A stretch of 64,000 nt of DNA from Anadara kagoshimensis. Lineage: Eukaryota > Mollusca > Bivalvia > Arcoida > Arcidae. The translations under genes and the position numbers were made by a program. Positions within the stretch are counted from its first letter, which is position 1; every line of letters starts with the position of its first letter. The stretch is taken from assembly GCA_021292105.1 (NCBI GenBank), contig CM037874.1, positions 42,535,006-42,599,005 on the forward strand, written 5' to 3'. The notes below the pieces were generated by a model. The model was given only the letters and a program-made list of their open reading frames with translations, did no database searches and had not been told where the DNA came from. This document shows, piece by piece, positions 1 to 14,560 of the stretch.

Positions 1-419
1 TATTTTGACATCTCAGAGATCTTCTGTGTGATAAATTTGTAACAGAGTGATTTAGTGACCTAATACAAAAATATATGTAATCATTAAAATTTATATTGTT
101 ATTGCATCACCCAACATAAATTTTAACAACTCTATATATATATATCCATATTAGATGACTAAATTACTGTGTAATTAATAATGAACTATTGTTTACTTGA
201 TGTAATTAATATATATATGATACATACGTAATGTAGTGACTAGCAGATTGACAGAAAACTGTCAGTAAACTGAATACTGGGTGCAATGTACTGTTAGGGA
301 TTTGTTGTAAGATTTCTGTAAAGTTTTTAAGTCCACAGTTTGGTCCCATATCACAGAGAAATTTCCACAGTATTGGAAGTAAAACATCATTATAACTTAA
401 TCCTACAAAAAAATAGATA
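1..419. other. AT-rich unclassified sequence
   Basis: No coding region, RNA gene or recognisable repeat is visible. The stretch is very AT-rich, with short TATATA runs, and leads into the 44-bp satellite. Confidence 0.5.
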
Positions 420-3274
420 CAACTACATGAATATAAATATAATTATGTCACTCAACGCCCTAAATATCCCCAATATATAAATATAATAACGTCACTCAAC
501 GCTCTAAATATCCCCAATATATAAATATAATTACGTCACTCAACGCCCTAAATATCCCCAATATATAAATATAATAACGTCACTCAACGCTCTAAATATC
601 CCCAATATATAAATATAATTATGTCACTCAACGCTCTAAATATCCCCAATATATAAATATAATTACGTCACTCAATGCCCTAAATATCCCCAATATATAA
701 ATATAATTACGTCACTCAACGCTCTAAATATCCCCAATATATAAATATAATTATGTCACTTAACGCTCTAAACATCCCCAATATATAAATATAATTACGT
801 CACTCAATGCCCTAAATATCCCCAATATATAAATATAATTACGTCACTCAACGCTTTAAATATCCCCAATATATAAATATAATAACGTCACTCAACGCCC
901 TAAATATCCCCAAAATATAAATATAATTACGTCACTCAACGCTCTACATATCCCCAATATATAAATATAATTACGTCACTCAACTCCCTAAATATCCCCA
1001 ATATATAAATATAATTATGTCACTCAACACCCTAAATATCCCCAATATATAAATATAATTACGTCACTCAACGCTCTAAACATCCCCAATATATAAATAT
1101 AATTACGTCACTCAACGCCCTAAATATCCCCAATATATAAATATAATTACGTCACTCAACGCTTTAAATATCCCCAATATATAAATATAATAACGTCACT
1201 CAACGCCCTAAATATCCCCAATATATAAATATAATTACGTCACTCAACACCCTAAATATCCCCAAAATATAAATATAATTACGTCACTCAACGCTCTACA
1301 TATCCCCAATATATAAATATAATTACGTCACTCAACTCCCTAAATATCCCCAATATATAAATATAATTATGTTACTCAACACCCTAAATATCCCCAATAT
1401 ATAAATATAATTACGTCACTCAACGCTCTACATATCCCCAAAATATAAATATAATTACGTCACTCAACGCCCTAAATATCCCCAATATATAAATATAATT
1501 ATGTCACTCAACGCCCTAAATATCCCCAATATATAAATATAATAACATCACACAACACCCTAAATATCCCCAAAATATAAATATAATTACGTCACTCAAC
1601 GCCCTAAATATCCCCAATATATAAATATAATTATGTCACTCAACGCCCTAAATATCCCCAATATATAAATATAATAACGTCACACAACACCCTAAATATC
1701 CCCAAAATATAAATATAATTACGTCACTCAACGCCCTAAATATCCCCAATATATAAATATAATTACGTCACTCAACACCCTAAATATCCCCAATATATAA
1801 ATATAATAACGTCACTCAACGCTCTTAATATCCCCAATATATGAATATAATTATGTCACTCAACCCCCTAAATATCCCCAGTATATAAATATAATTACGT
1901 CACTCAACGCCCTAAATATCCCCAATATATAAATATAATTATGTCACTCAACACCCTAAATATCCCCAAAATATAAATATAATAACGTCACTCAACGCTC
2001 TAAATATCCCCAATAATAAATATAATTACGTCACTCAACGCCCTAAATATCTTCAATATATAAATATAATATACGTCACTCAACGCCCTAAATATCCCTA
2101 ATATATAAATATAATAACGTCACTCAACGCCCTAAATATCCATAATATATGAATATAATTATGTCACTCAACGCCCTAAATATCCCCAATATATAAATAT
2201 AATTACGTCACTCAACGCCCTAAATATCCCCAATATATAAATATAATTATGTCACTCAACGCCCTAAATATCCCCAATATATAAATATAATTACGTCACT
2301 CAACGCCCTAAATATCCCCAATATATAAATATAATTATGTCACTCAACGCCCTAAATATCCCCAATATATAAATATAATAACGTCACTCAACGCTCTAAA
2401 TATCCCTAATATATAAATATAATAACGTCACTCAACGCTCTAAATATCCCCAATATATGAATATAATTATGTCACTCAACGCCCTAAATATCCCCAATAT
2501 ATAAATATAATTACGTCACTCAACGCCCTAAATATCCCTAAATATAATATAATAACGTCACTCAACGCCCTAAATATCCCCAATATATAAATATAATTAT
2601 GTCACTCAACACCCTAAATATCCCCAATATATAAATATAATTACGTCACTCAACGCTCTACATATCCCCAAAATATAAATATAATTACGTCACTCAACGC
2701 CCTAAATATCCCCAATATATAAATATAATTATGTCACTCAACGCCCTAAATATCCCCAATATATAAATATAATAACATCACACAACACCCTAAATATCCC
2801 CAAAATATAAATATAATTACGTCACTCAACGCCCTAAATATCCCCAATATATAAATATAATTATGTCACTCAACGCCCTAAATATCCCCAATATATAAAT
2901 ATAATAACGTCACACAACACCCTAAATATCCCCAAAATATAAATATAATTACGTCACTCAACGCCCTAAATATCCCCAATATATAAATATAATTACGTCA
3001 CTCAACACCCTAAATATCCCCAATATATAAATATAATAACGTCACTCAACGCTCTTAATATCCCCAATATATGAATATAATTATGTCACTCAACCCCCTA
3101 AATATCCCCAGTATATAAATATAATTACGTCACTCAACGCCCTAAATATCCCCAATATATAAATATAATTATGTCACTCAACACCCTAAATATCCCCAAA
3201 ATATAAATATAATAACGTCACTCAACGCTCTAAATATCCCCAATATATAAATATAATTACGTCACTCAACGCCC
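420..3274. repeat. 44-bp satellite array
   Basis: About 64 head-to-tail copies of a 44-bp unit. Each unit contains GTCACTCAACGCCCTAAAT, then TATCCCCAATATATAAAT, then ATAATTAC. Successive GTCACT motifs fall 44 bp apart (for example 491 and 535). Variants (TTACGTCAC, TTATGTCAC, TAACGTCAC; CGCCC, CGCTC, CACCC) recur in blocks. The block with the rare form AACATCACACAAC near 1,541 recurs near 2,771, so a segment was duplicated inside the array with an offset of about 1,230 bp. The array runs into the assembly gap, so its true length is unknown. Confidence 0.95.
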
Positions 3275-4274
3275 NNNNNNNNNNNNNNNNNNNNNNNNNN
3301 NNNNNNNNNNNNNNNNNNNNNNNNNNNNNNNNNNNNNNNNNNNNNNNNNNNNNNNNNNNNNNNNNNNNNNNNNNNNNNNNNNNNNNNNNNNNNNNNNNNN
3401 NNNNNNNNNNNNNNNNNNNNNNNNNNNNNNNNNNNNNNNNNNNNNNNNNNNNNNNNNNNNNNNNNNNNNNNNNNNNNNNNNNNNNNNNNNNNNNNNNNNN
3501 NNNNNNNNNNNNNNNNNNNNNNNNNNNNNNNNNNNNNNNNNNNNNNNNNNNNNNNNNNNNNNNNNNNNNNNNNNNNNNNNNNNNNNNNNNNNNNNNNNNN
3601 NNNNNNNNNNNNNNNNNNNNNNNNNNNNNNNNNNNNNNNNNNNNNNNNNNNNNNNNNNNNNNNNNNNNNNNNNNNNNNNNNNNNNNNNNNNNNNNNNNNN
3701 NNNNNNNNNNNNNNNNNNNNNNNNNNNNNNNNNNNNNNNNNNNNNNNNNNNNNNNNNNNNNNNNNNNNNNNNNNNNNNNNNNNNNNNNNNNNNNNNNNNN
3801 NNNNNNNNNNNNNNNNNNNNNNNNNNNNNNNNNNNNNNNNNNNNNNNNNNNNNNNNNNNNNNNNNNNNNNNNNNNNNNNNNNNNNNNNNNNNNNNNNNNN
3901 NNNNNNNNNNNNNNNNNNNNNNNNNNNNNNNNNNNNNNNNNNNNNNNNNNNNNNNNNNNNNNNNNNNNNNNNNNNNNNNNNNNNNNNNNNNNNNNNNNNN
4001 NNNNNNNNNNNNNNNNNNNNNNNNNNNNNNNNNNNNNNNNNNNNNNNNNNNNNNNNNNNNNNNNNNNNNNNNNNNNNNNNNNNNNNNNNNNNNNNNNNNN
4101 NNNNNNNNNNNNNNNNNNNNNNNNNNNNNNNNNNNNNNNNNNNNNNNNNNNNNNNNNNNNNNNNNNNNNNNNNNNNNNNNNNNNNNNNNNNNNNNNNNNN
4201 NNNNNNNNNNNNNNNNNNNNNNNNNNNNNNNNNNNNNNNNNNNNNNNNNNNNNNNNNNNNNNNNNNNNNNNNNN
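3275..4274. other. Assembly gap of exactly 1,000 N
   Basis: A run of 1,000 undetermined bases, a round number typical of a placeholder gap. The left side is the 44-bp satellite and the right side the 34-bp minisatellite, so the junction between the two families is not resolved. Confidence 0.98.
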
Positions 4275-7200
4275 TGTAAATGTCACCTCTATATCAGTAT
4301 TGCCTGTCTGTAAATGCCACTTCTATATTAGTACCACATGTCTGTAAATGTCATCTTTATATCAGTACCACATGTCTGTAAATGTCATCTCTATATCAAC
4401 ACCACATGTCAGTAAATGCCACCTCTATATTAGTACCACATGTCAGTAAATGTCATCTCTATATCAGTAGCACATGTCTGTAAATGTCATCTCTATATCA
4501 GTACCACCTGTCAGTAAATGTCATCTCTATATTAGTACCACATGTCTGTAAATGTCATCTCAATATCAGTACCACATGTCAGTAAATGTCATCTCTATAT
4601 TAGTACTACCTGTCTGTAAATGTCATCTCTATATCAGTACCACCTGTCAGTAAATGTCATCTCTATATTAGTACTACCTGTCTGTAAATGTCATCTCTAT
4701 ATCAGTACCACCTGTCTGTAAATGTCATCTTTATATCAGTACCACATGTCTGTAAATGTCATCTCTATATCAACACCACATGTCAGTAAATGCCACCTCT
4801 ATATTAGTACCACATGTCAGTAAATGTCATCTCTATATCAGTAGCACATGTCTGTAAATGTCATCTCTATATCAGTACCACCTGTCAGTAAATGTCATCT
4901 CTATATTAGTACTACCTGTCTGTAAATGTCATCTCTATATCAGTACCACATGTCTGTAAATGTCATCTCTATATCAGTACCACCTGTCAGTAAATGTCAT
5001 CTCTATATTAGTACCACATGTCTGTAAATGTCATCTCAATATCAGTACCACATGTCAGTAAATGTCATCTCTATATTAGTACTACCTGTCTGTAAATGTC
5101 ATCTCTATATCAGTACCACCTGTCAGTAAATGTCATCTCTATATTAGTACTACCTGTCTGTAAATGTCATCTCTATATCAGTACCACCTGTCTGTAAATG
5201 TCATCTCTATATTAGTACCACCTGTCTGTAAATGTCATCTCTATATTAGTACCACATGTCTGTAAATGTCTTCTCTATATCAGTACCACCTGTCTGTAAA
5301 TGTCATCTCTATATTAGTACCACATGTCTGTAAATGTCATCTCTATATCAGTACCACATGCCTGTAAATGTCATCCCTATATCAGTACCACATGTCAGTA
5401 AATGCCACCTATATATCAGTACTACCTGTCTTGAAATGTCATCTCTATATCAGTACCACATGTCTGTAAATGTCATCTCATATCAGTACCACATGTCAGT
5501 AAATGTCATCTCTATATTAGTACTACCTGTCTGTAAATGTCATCTCTATATCAGTACCACCTGTCAGTAAATGTCATCTCTATATTAGTACCACATGTCT
5601 GTAAATGTCATCTCAATATCAGTACCACATGTCAGTAAATGTCATCTCTATATTAGTACTACCTGTCTGTAAATGTCATCTCTATATTAGTACCACATGT
5701 CTGTAAATGTCATCTCTATATCAGTACCACCTGTCTGTAAATGTCATATCTATATTAGTACTACCTGTCTGTAAATGTCATCTCTATATTAGTACCACAT
5801 GTCTGTAAATGTCATCTCTATATCAGTACCACCTGTCTGTAAATGTCATCTCTATATTAGTACCACATGTCTGTAAATGTCATCTCTATATTAGTACCAC
5901 ATGTCTGTAAATGTCATCTCTATATCAGTACCACATGCCTGTAAATGTCATCTCTATATCAGTACCACATGTCAGTAAATGCCACCTATATATCAGTACT
6001 GCCTGTCTGTATGTGCCACCTGTATATTAGTACCACATGTCTGTAAATGTCATCTCTATATCAGTACCACATGTCAGTAAATGCCACCTATATATCAGTA
6101 CTACCTGTCTTGAAATGTCATCTCTATATCAGTACCACATGTCTGTAAATGTCATCTCAATATCAGTACCACATGTCAGTAAATGTCATCTCTATATTAG
6201 TACTACCTGTCTGTAAATGTCATCTCTATATCAGTACCACCTGTCAGTAAATGTCATCTCTATATTAGTACCACATGTCTGTAAATGTCATCTCAATATC
6301 AGTACCACATGTCAGTAAATGTCATCTCTATATTAGTACTACGTGTCTGTAAATGTCATCTCATATTAGTACCACATGTCTGTAATGTCATCTCTATATC
6401 AGTACCACCTGTCTGTAAATGTCATCTCTATATTAGTACTACCTGTCTGTAAATGTCATCTATATTAGTACCACATGTCTGTAAATGTCATCTCTATATC
6501 AGTACCACCTGTCTGTAAATGTCATCTATATTAGTACCACATGTCTGTAAATGTCATCTCTATATTAGTACCACATGTCTGTAAATGTCACCTCTATATC
6601 AGTACCACATGCCTGTAAATGTCATCTCTATATCAGTACCACATGTCAGTAAATGCCACCTATATATCAGTACTGCCTGTCTGTATTTGCCACCTGTATA
6701 TTAGTACCACATGTCTGTAAATGTCATCTCTATATCAGTACCACCTGTCTGTAAATGTCATCTCTATATCAGTACCACCTGTCTGTAAATGTCATCTCTA
6801 TATTAGTACCACATGTCTGTAAATGTCATCTCTATATCAGTACTGCCTGTCTGTAAATGTCATCTCTATATTAGTACCACATGTCTGTAAATGTCACCCA
6901 AATACCAGTACCACATGTCTGTAAATGCCACCTCTATATCAGTACCGCATGTCTGTAAATGTCACCTATATATCAGTACTACCTGTCTTGAAATGTCACC
7001 TCTATATCAGGACCGCAAGTCTGTAAATGTCACCTCTATATCAGTACCGTCTGTCTGTAAATGCCACCTCTATATTAGTACCAGGTGTCTGTCAATGTAA
7101 ACTTTATATCAGGATCGCCTGTCTATATATGTCACCTGTATATCCGTTCCGCCTGTCTATAAATCGCATATCTATATCAAGATTGCCTGTCTATAATTGT

Positions 7201-10200
7201 TACCTCTATATCAGTACCGCCTGTCAGTAAATATCACTTCTTTATCAGTACTGCCTGCCTGTAAATGCCACCTATATATCAGTTCCGCCTGTCTGTAAAT
7301 GTCACCTGTATATCAGTACCGCCTGTCTGTAAAAGTCACCTCCATATCAGTACCACCTGTTTATAAAGTCACTTCTATAACAGAACCGCCTGTCTATAAA
7401 TGTCACTTTTATAACAGTAGCGCCTGTCTATAAATGTAACCTATATATCAGTTCCTACTGTCTGTAAATGTCACCTCCATATTAGTGCCGCATGTCTGTA
7501 AATGTCACCTGTATATCAGTACCGCATGTCTGTAAATGTCACCTCTATATCAGTACAACCTGTCTATAAATGTCACCTCCATATCAGTGCCGCATGTCTG
7601 TTAATGTCACCTCCATATCAGTGCCGCATGTCTGTAAATGTCACCTCTATATCAGTACCGCATGTCTGTAAATGTCACCTCTATATCAGTACCGCATGTC
7701 TGTAAATGTCACCTCTATATCAGTACCACCTGTCTATAAATATCACTTCTATATCAGTAGCGCCTGTCTATAAAAATCATCTATATAACAGAACTGCCTC
7801 TCTTTAAATTTCACCTCTATATCAGTACCGACTGTCTGTAAATGTCACCTCTACATCAGTATCACCTGTTTATAAAGTCATTTCTATAACAGAACCGCCT
7901 GTCTTTAAATGTCACTTATATCAGTACCATACCGCATGTCTGTAAATGTCACCTCTATATCAGTACCGCCTGTCTATGAATGTCACCTCTACATCAGGTT
8001 TGCCTGTCTATAAATATCACCTATATATCAGTTCCGTCTGTTGGTAAATGTCACCTCTATATTAGTAACACATGTCTGTAAATGTCACCTCTGTATCAGT
8101 ATCGCATGTGTGTAAATGTCACCTCTATATCAGTACCGCCTGTCTATGAATGTCACCTCTATATCAGGACCGCATGTCTGTAAATGTCACCTCTATATCC
8201 AACTGTCTGTCTGTAAATACCACCTCTATATTAGTACCACATGTATGTAAATTTCATCTCTATATCAGTACCACCTGTCTGTAAATGTCATCTCTATATC
8301 AGTAGAGCATGTCTGTAAATGTCATCTCTATATCAGGTTCGCCTGTCTATAAATGTTACCTCTATATCAATGCCGCATGTCAGTAAATGTCATCTCTTTA
8401 TCAGTAGCGCCTGTCAGTAAGTATCACTTCTGTATCAGTACTGCCTGTCTGTAAATGTCGCCTCTATATTAGTACCACATGTATGTAAATGTCACCTCTA
8501 TATCAGTACCACCTGTCTGTAAATGTCACCTCTATATCAGTACCGCATGTCAGTAAATGTCACCTATATATCAGGTTCGCCTGTCTATAAATGTTACCTC
8601 TATATCAATGCCGCATGTCAGTAAATGTCATCTCAATATCAGTACCGCCTGTCAGTAAGTATCACTTCTGTATCAGTACTGCCTGTCTGTAAATGTCGCC
8701 TCTATATCAGTACCGCATGTCTATAAATGTCATGTCTATATCAGTACTGCCTGTCTGTAAATGTCACATCTATATCAGTACCGCATGTCTATAAATGTCA
8801 TCTCTATATCAGTACCACCTGTCTATAAATATCACCTCTATATTATAACCGCATGTCTGTAAATATCACCTCTTTATCAGAACCGCCTGTCTATAAATGT
8901 CACCTATATATCAGTACCACATGTCTGTAAATGTCACCTGTATATCCGTAACGCCTGTCTATAAATGTCACCTCTATATCAGTACCGCATGTCTGTAAAT
9001 GTCACCTGTATATCCGTAACGCCTGTCTGTAAATGTCACCTCTATATCAGTACCGCCTGTCTATGACTGCCACCTCTATATAAGGATCGCCTGTCTATAA
9101 ATGTCAACTATATATCAGTACCGCATGTCTGTAAATGTCACCTGTATATCCGTAACGCCTGTCTGTAAATGTCAACTCTATATCAGTACCGCCTGTCTAT
9201 GACTGCCACCTCTATATAAGGATCGCCTGTCTATAAATGTCAACTATATATCAGTTCCGCCTGTCTGTATATGTCACCTGTATATCCGTAACGCCTGTCT
9301 GTAAATGTCACCTCTATATCAGTATTGCCTGTCTGTAAATGCCACCTCTATATTAGTACAACATGTCTGTAAATGTCATCTGTATATCAGTACCACATGT
9401 CTGTAAATGTCATCTCTATATCAGTACCACATGTCAGTAAATGCCACCTCTATATTAGTACCACATGTCAGTAAATGTAATCTCTATATCAGTACCACAT
9501 GTCTGTAAATGTCATCTCTATATCAGTACCACCTGTCTGTAAATGTCATCTCTATATCAGTACAGCATGTCTGTAAATGTCACCTCTATATTAGTACCAC
9601 ATGTCTGTAAATGTCTTCTCTATATCAGTACCACCTGTCTGTAAATGTCATCTCTATATTAGTACCACATGTCTGTAAATGTCATCTGTATATCAGTACC
9701 ACATGTCTGTAAATGTCATCTCTATATCAGTACCACATGTCAGTAAATCTCATCTCTATATTAGTACCACATGTCTGTAAATGTCATCTCTATATCAGTA
9801 CCACCTGTCTGTAAATGTCATCTCTATATCAGTACCACCTGTCTGTAAATGTCATCTCTATATTAGTACCACATGTCTGTAAATGTCATCTCTATATCAG
9901 TACCACATGTCAGTAAATGTCATCTCTATATAAGTACCACATGTCAGTAAATGTCATCTCTATATTAGTACCACATGTCTGTAAATGTCATCTCTATATC
10001 AGTACCACATGTCAGTAAATCTCATCTCTATATTAGTACCACATGTCTGTAAATGTCATCTCTATATCAGTACCACCTGTCTGTAAATGTCATCTCTATA
10101 TCAGTACCACCTGTCTGTAAATGTCATCTCTATATTAGTACCACATGTCTGTAAATGTCATCTCTATATCAGTACCACATGTCAGTAAATGTCATCTCTA

Positions 10201-13200
10201 TATAAGTACCACATGTCAGTAAATGTCATCTCTATATTAGTACCACATGTCTGTAAATGTCATCTCTTTATCAGTACCACCTGTCTGTAAATGTCATCTC
10301 TGTATCAGTATCACCTGTCTGTAAATGTCATCTCTATATCAGTACCACATGTCAGTAAATCTTATCTCTATATTAGTACCACATGTCTGTAAATATCATC
10401 TCTATATCAGTACCACCTGTCAGTAAATGTCATCTCTATATCAGTACCACCTGTCTGTAAATGTCATCTCTATATTAGTACCACATGTCTGTAAATGTCA
10501 TCTCTATATCAGTACCACCTGTCTGTAAATGTCATCTCTATATTAGTACCACATGTCTGTAAATGTCATCTCAATATCAGTACCACCTGTCTGTAAATGT
10601 CATCTCTATATCAGTACTACATGTCTGTAAATGTCATCTCTATATCAGTACCACATGTCAGTAAATGTCATCTCTATATCAGTACCACCTGTCTGTAAAT
10701 GTCATCTCTATATTAGTACCACATGTCTGTAAATGTCATCTCTATATCAGTACCACCTGTCTGTAAATGTCATCTCTATATTAGTACCACATGTCAGTAA
10801 ATGTAATCTCTATATCAGTACCACATGTCTGTAAATGTCACATCGATATCAGTACCGCATGTCTGTAAATGTCATCTCTATATTAGTACCACCTGTCTGT
10901 AAATGTCACCTCTATATTAGTACCACATGTCTGTAAATGTCATATCTATTTTAGTACCACATGTCTGTAAATGTCATCTCTATATTAGTACCACATGTCT
11001 GTAAATGTCATCTCTATATTAGTACCACATGTCTGTAAATGTCATCTCTATATTAGTACCACATGTCTGTAAATGTCACATCTATATTAGTACCACCTGT
11101 CTGTAAATGTCATCTCTATATTAGTACCACATGTCTGTAAATGTCATCTCTATATTAGTACCACATGTCTGTAAATGTCATCTTTATATCAGTACCACCT
11201 GTCTGTAAATGTCACCTCTATATTAGTACCACCTGTCTGTAAGTGTCATCTCTATATTAGTACCACATGTCTGTAAATGTCATCTCTGTATTAGTACCAC
11301 ATGTCTGTAAATGTCATCTCTATATCAGTACCACCTGTCTGTAAATGTCATCTCTATTTTAGTACCACATGTCAGTAAATGTCACCTCTATATCAGTACC
11401 ACATGTCTGTAAATGTCATCTCTATATCAGTACCACATGTCTGTAAATGTCACATCGATATCAGTACCGCATGTCTGTAAATGTCATCTCTATATCAGTA
11501 CCACATGTCAGTAAATGCCACCTATATATCAGTACTGCCTGTCTGTATGTGCCACCTCTATATTAGTACCACATGTCTGTAAATGTCATCTCTATATCAG
11601 TACCACCTTTTTGTAAATGTCGCCTCTATATCAGTACTGCATGTCTGTAAATGTCACCTCCATATCAGTGCCGCATGTCTGTAAATGTCAACTCTATATC
11701 AGTACCACCTGTCTATAAATGTCACCTCTATATCAGTGCCGCATGTCTGTTAATGTCACCTCCATATCAGTGCCGCATGTCTGTAAATGTCACCTCCATA
11801 TCAGTGCCGCATGTCTGTAAATGTCACCTCTATATCAGTGCCGCATGTCTGTAAATGTCACCTCTATATCAGTACCGCATGTCTGTAAATGTCACCTCTA
11901 TATCAGTACCACCTGTTTATAAATATCACTTCTATATCAGTAGCGCCTGTCTATAAAAATCATCTATATAACAGAACTGCCTCTCTTTAAATTTCACCTC
12001 TATATCAGTACCGACTGTCTGTAAATGTCACCTCTTCATCAGTATCACCTGTTTATAAAGTCATTCTATAACAGAACCGCCTATCTATAAATGTCACTTG
12101 TATCAGTACTGTACCGCATGTCTGTAAATGTCACCTCTATATCAGTACCGCCTGTCTATGAATGTCACCTCTACATCAGGTTTGCCTGTCTATAAATATC
12201 ACCTATATATCAGTTCCGTCTGTCGGTAAATGTCACCTCTATATTAGTAACACATGTCTGTAAATGTCACCTCTATATCAGTACCGCATGTCTGTAAATG
12301 TCACCTCTATATCAGTACCGCCTGTCTATGAATGTCACCTCTATATCAGGACCGCATGTCTGTAAATGTCACCTCTATATCCAACTGTCTGTCTGTAAAT
12401 ACCACCTCTATATAAGTACCACATGTCTGTAAATGTCACCTCTATATTAGTACTACATGTCTGTAAATGTCATCTCTATATCAGTACCACCTGTCTGTAA
12501 ATGTCATCTCTATATTAGTACCACATGTCTGTAAATGTCATCTCTATCAGTACCACATATCTATAAATGTCATCTCTATATCAGCACCGCCTGTCTGTAA
12601 ATTTCATCTCTATATCAGTACCACATGTCAGTAAATGTCATCTCTATATCAGTACCACATGTCTGTAAATGTCATCTCTATATCAGTACCACCTGTCTGT
12701 AAATGTCATCTCTATATTGGTACCACATGTCTGTAAATGTCATCTCTATATCAGTACCATCTGTCTGTAAATGTCATCTCTATATTTAATTTAGTACCAC
12801 ATGTCTGTAAATGTCATATCTATATCAGTACCACATGTCTGTAAATGTCACTTCTATATCAGGATCGCCTGTCTATAAATGTCACCTATATATCAGTTCC
12901 GCCTGTCTGTAAATCTCACATCTATATCAGGATCGCCGGTCTATAAATGTGACCTCTATATCAGTACCGCATGTCAGTAAATGTCACCTCTATATCAGTA
13001 CCGCATGTCTGTAAATGTCACCTCTCTATCAGTACCGCCTGTCTATGAATGTAACCTCTATATCAGGTCGCCTGTCTGTTAATGTCACCTCTAAATCAGT
13101 GCCGCATGTCTGTAAATGTCACCTGTATATCAGTACAACCTGTCTATAAATATCATCTGTATATCATAACCGCCTGTTTGTAAATATCACCTCTTATAAG

Positions 13201-14560
13201 AACTGCCTGTCTGTAAATTTCACCTCTATATCAGTACCGCCTGTCTGTAAATGTCACCTCTATATCACTACCGCCTGTCTATAAATGTCACTTTTATAAC
13301 AGTAGCGCCTGTCTATAAATGTCACCTATATATCAGTTCCGCCTATCTGTTAATGTCACCTCCATATCAGTGCCGCATGTCTGTAAATGTCACCTGTATA
13401 TCAGTACCGCACGTCTGTAAATGTCACCTCTATATCAGTACCACCTGTCTATAAATATCACTTCTATATCAGTAGCGCCTGTCTATAAAAATCATCTATA
13501 TAACACAACAGCCTCTCTTTAAATTTCACCTCTATATCAGTACCGCCTGTCTGTAAATGTCACCTCTATATCAGTACCACCTGTTTATAAAGTCACTTCT
13601 ATATTAGTACCACCTGTCTATAAATATCACTTCTATATCAGTAGCGCCTGTCTATAAAAATCATCTATATAACACAACTGCCTCTCTTTAAATTTTACCT
13701 CTATATCAGTACCGCCTGTCTATGAATGTCACATCTATATCAGGTCGCCTGTCTGTTAATGTCACCTCTAAATCAGTGCCGCATGTCTGTAAATGTTACC
13801 TGTATATCAGTACCACCTGTCTATAAATATCACTTCTATATCAGGATCGCCTGTCTATAAATATTATCTCTATATTAGAACTGCCTGTCTGTAAATAACA
13901 CCTGTATATCAGTACTGCCTGTCTGTAAATGTCACCTCTATATCAGTACCGCCTGTCTATAAATGTCATCTATATATCAGTACCGCCTGTCTATAAATGT
14001 CACTTATATACCAGTTCCGCCTTTCTGTAAATGTCAGTTCTATATCAGTACTGTCTGTCTATAAATGTCACCCCTATATCGGTACCACCTGTCTGTAAAT
14101 GTCACCTCTATATCAGTATTGCCTGTCTATATATGTCACCTATATATCAGTACCGCCTGTCTATAAATGTCACCTATATATCAGTACCGTCTGTCTATAA
14201 ATGTCACCTCTATATTAGTATTGCCTGTCTATAAATGTAACCCCTATATCGGTACCGCCTGTCTATAAATGTTACCTATATATCAGTACCGCCTGTCTAT
14301 AAATGTCAACTATATATCGGTACCGCCTGTCTATAAATGTCACCTATATATCAGTACCGCCTGTCTATAAATGTCACCTATATATCAGTACCGCCTGTCT
14401 ATAAATGTCACCTCTATATTAGTATTGCCTGTCTATAAATGTCACCCCTATTTCGGTACCGCCTGTCTATAAATGTCACCTATATATCAGTACCGCCTGT
14501 TTATAAATGTCACCTATATATCAGTACCGCCTCTCTGGTGATATCTATCTATATCAGGAC
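4275..14560. repeat. 34-bp minisatellite, main array
   Basis: About 300 copies of a 34-bp unit with the core TGTAAATGTCATCTCTATAT followed by CAGTACCACCTGTC. Zones differ. About 4,275-6,890 and 9,340-11,600 are homogeneous and alternate ATCAG with ATTAG and CTGTCTG with ATGTCAG, giving a 68-bp dimer pattern in places. About 6,890-9,340 and 11,600-14,560 are diverged (GCCTGTCTATAAATGTCACC forms). A diverged block containing CTCTCTTTAAATTTCACC near 7,801 recurs near 11,984, an internal duplication with an offset of about 4,183 bp. Short open frames of 60-90 codons here reflect repeat periodicity, not genes. Confidence 0.95.

Noticed and set aside
3222..4286. Minus-strand frame of 354 codons
   Set aside because: Almost all of it is undetermined bases in the 1,000-N gap.
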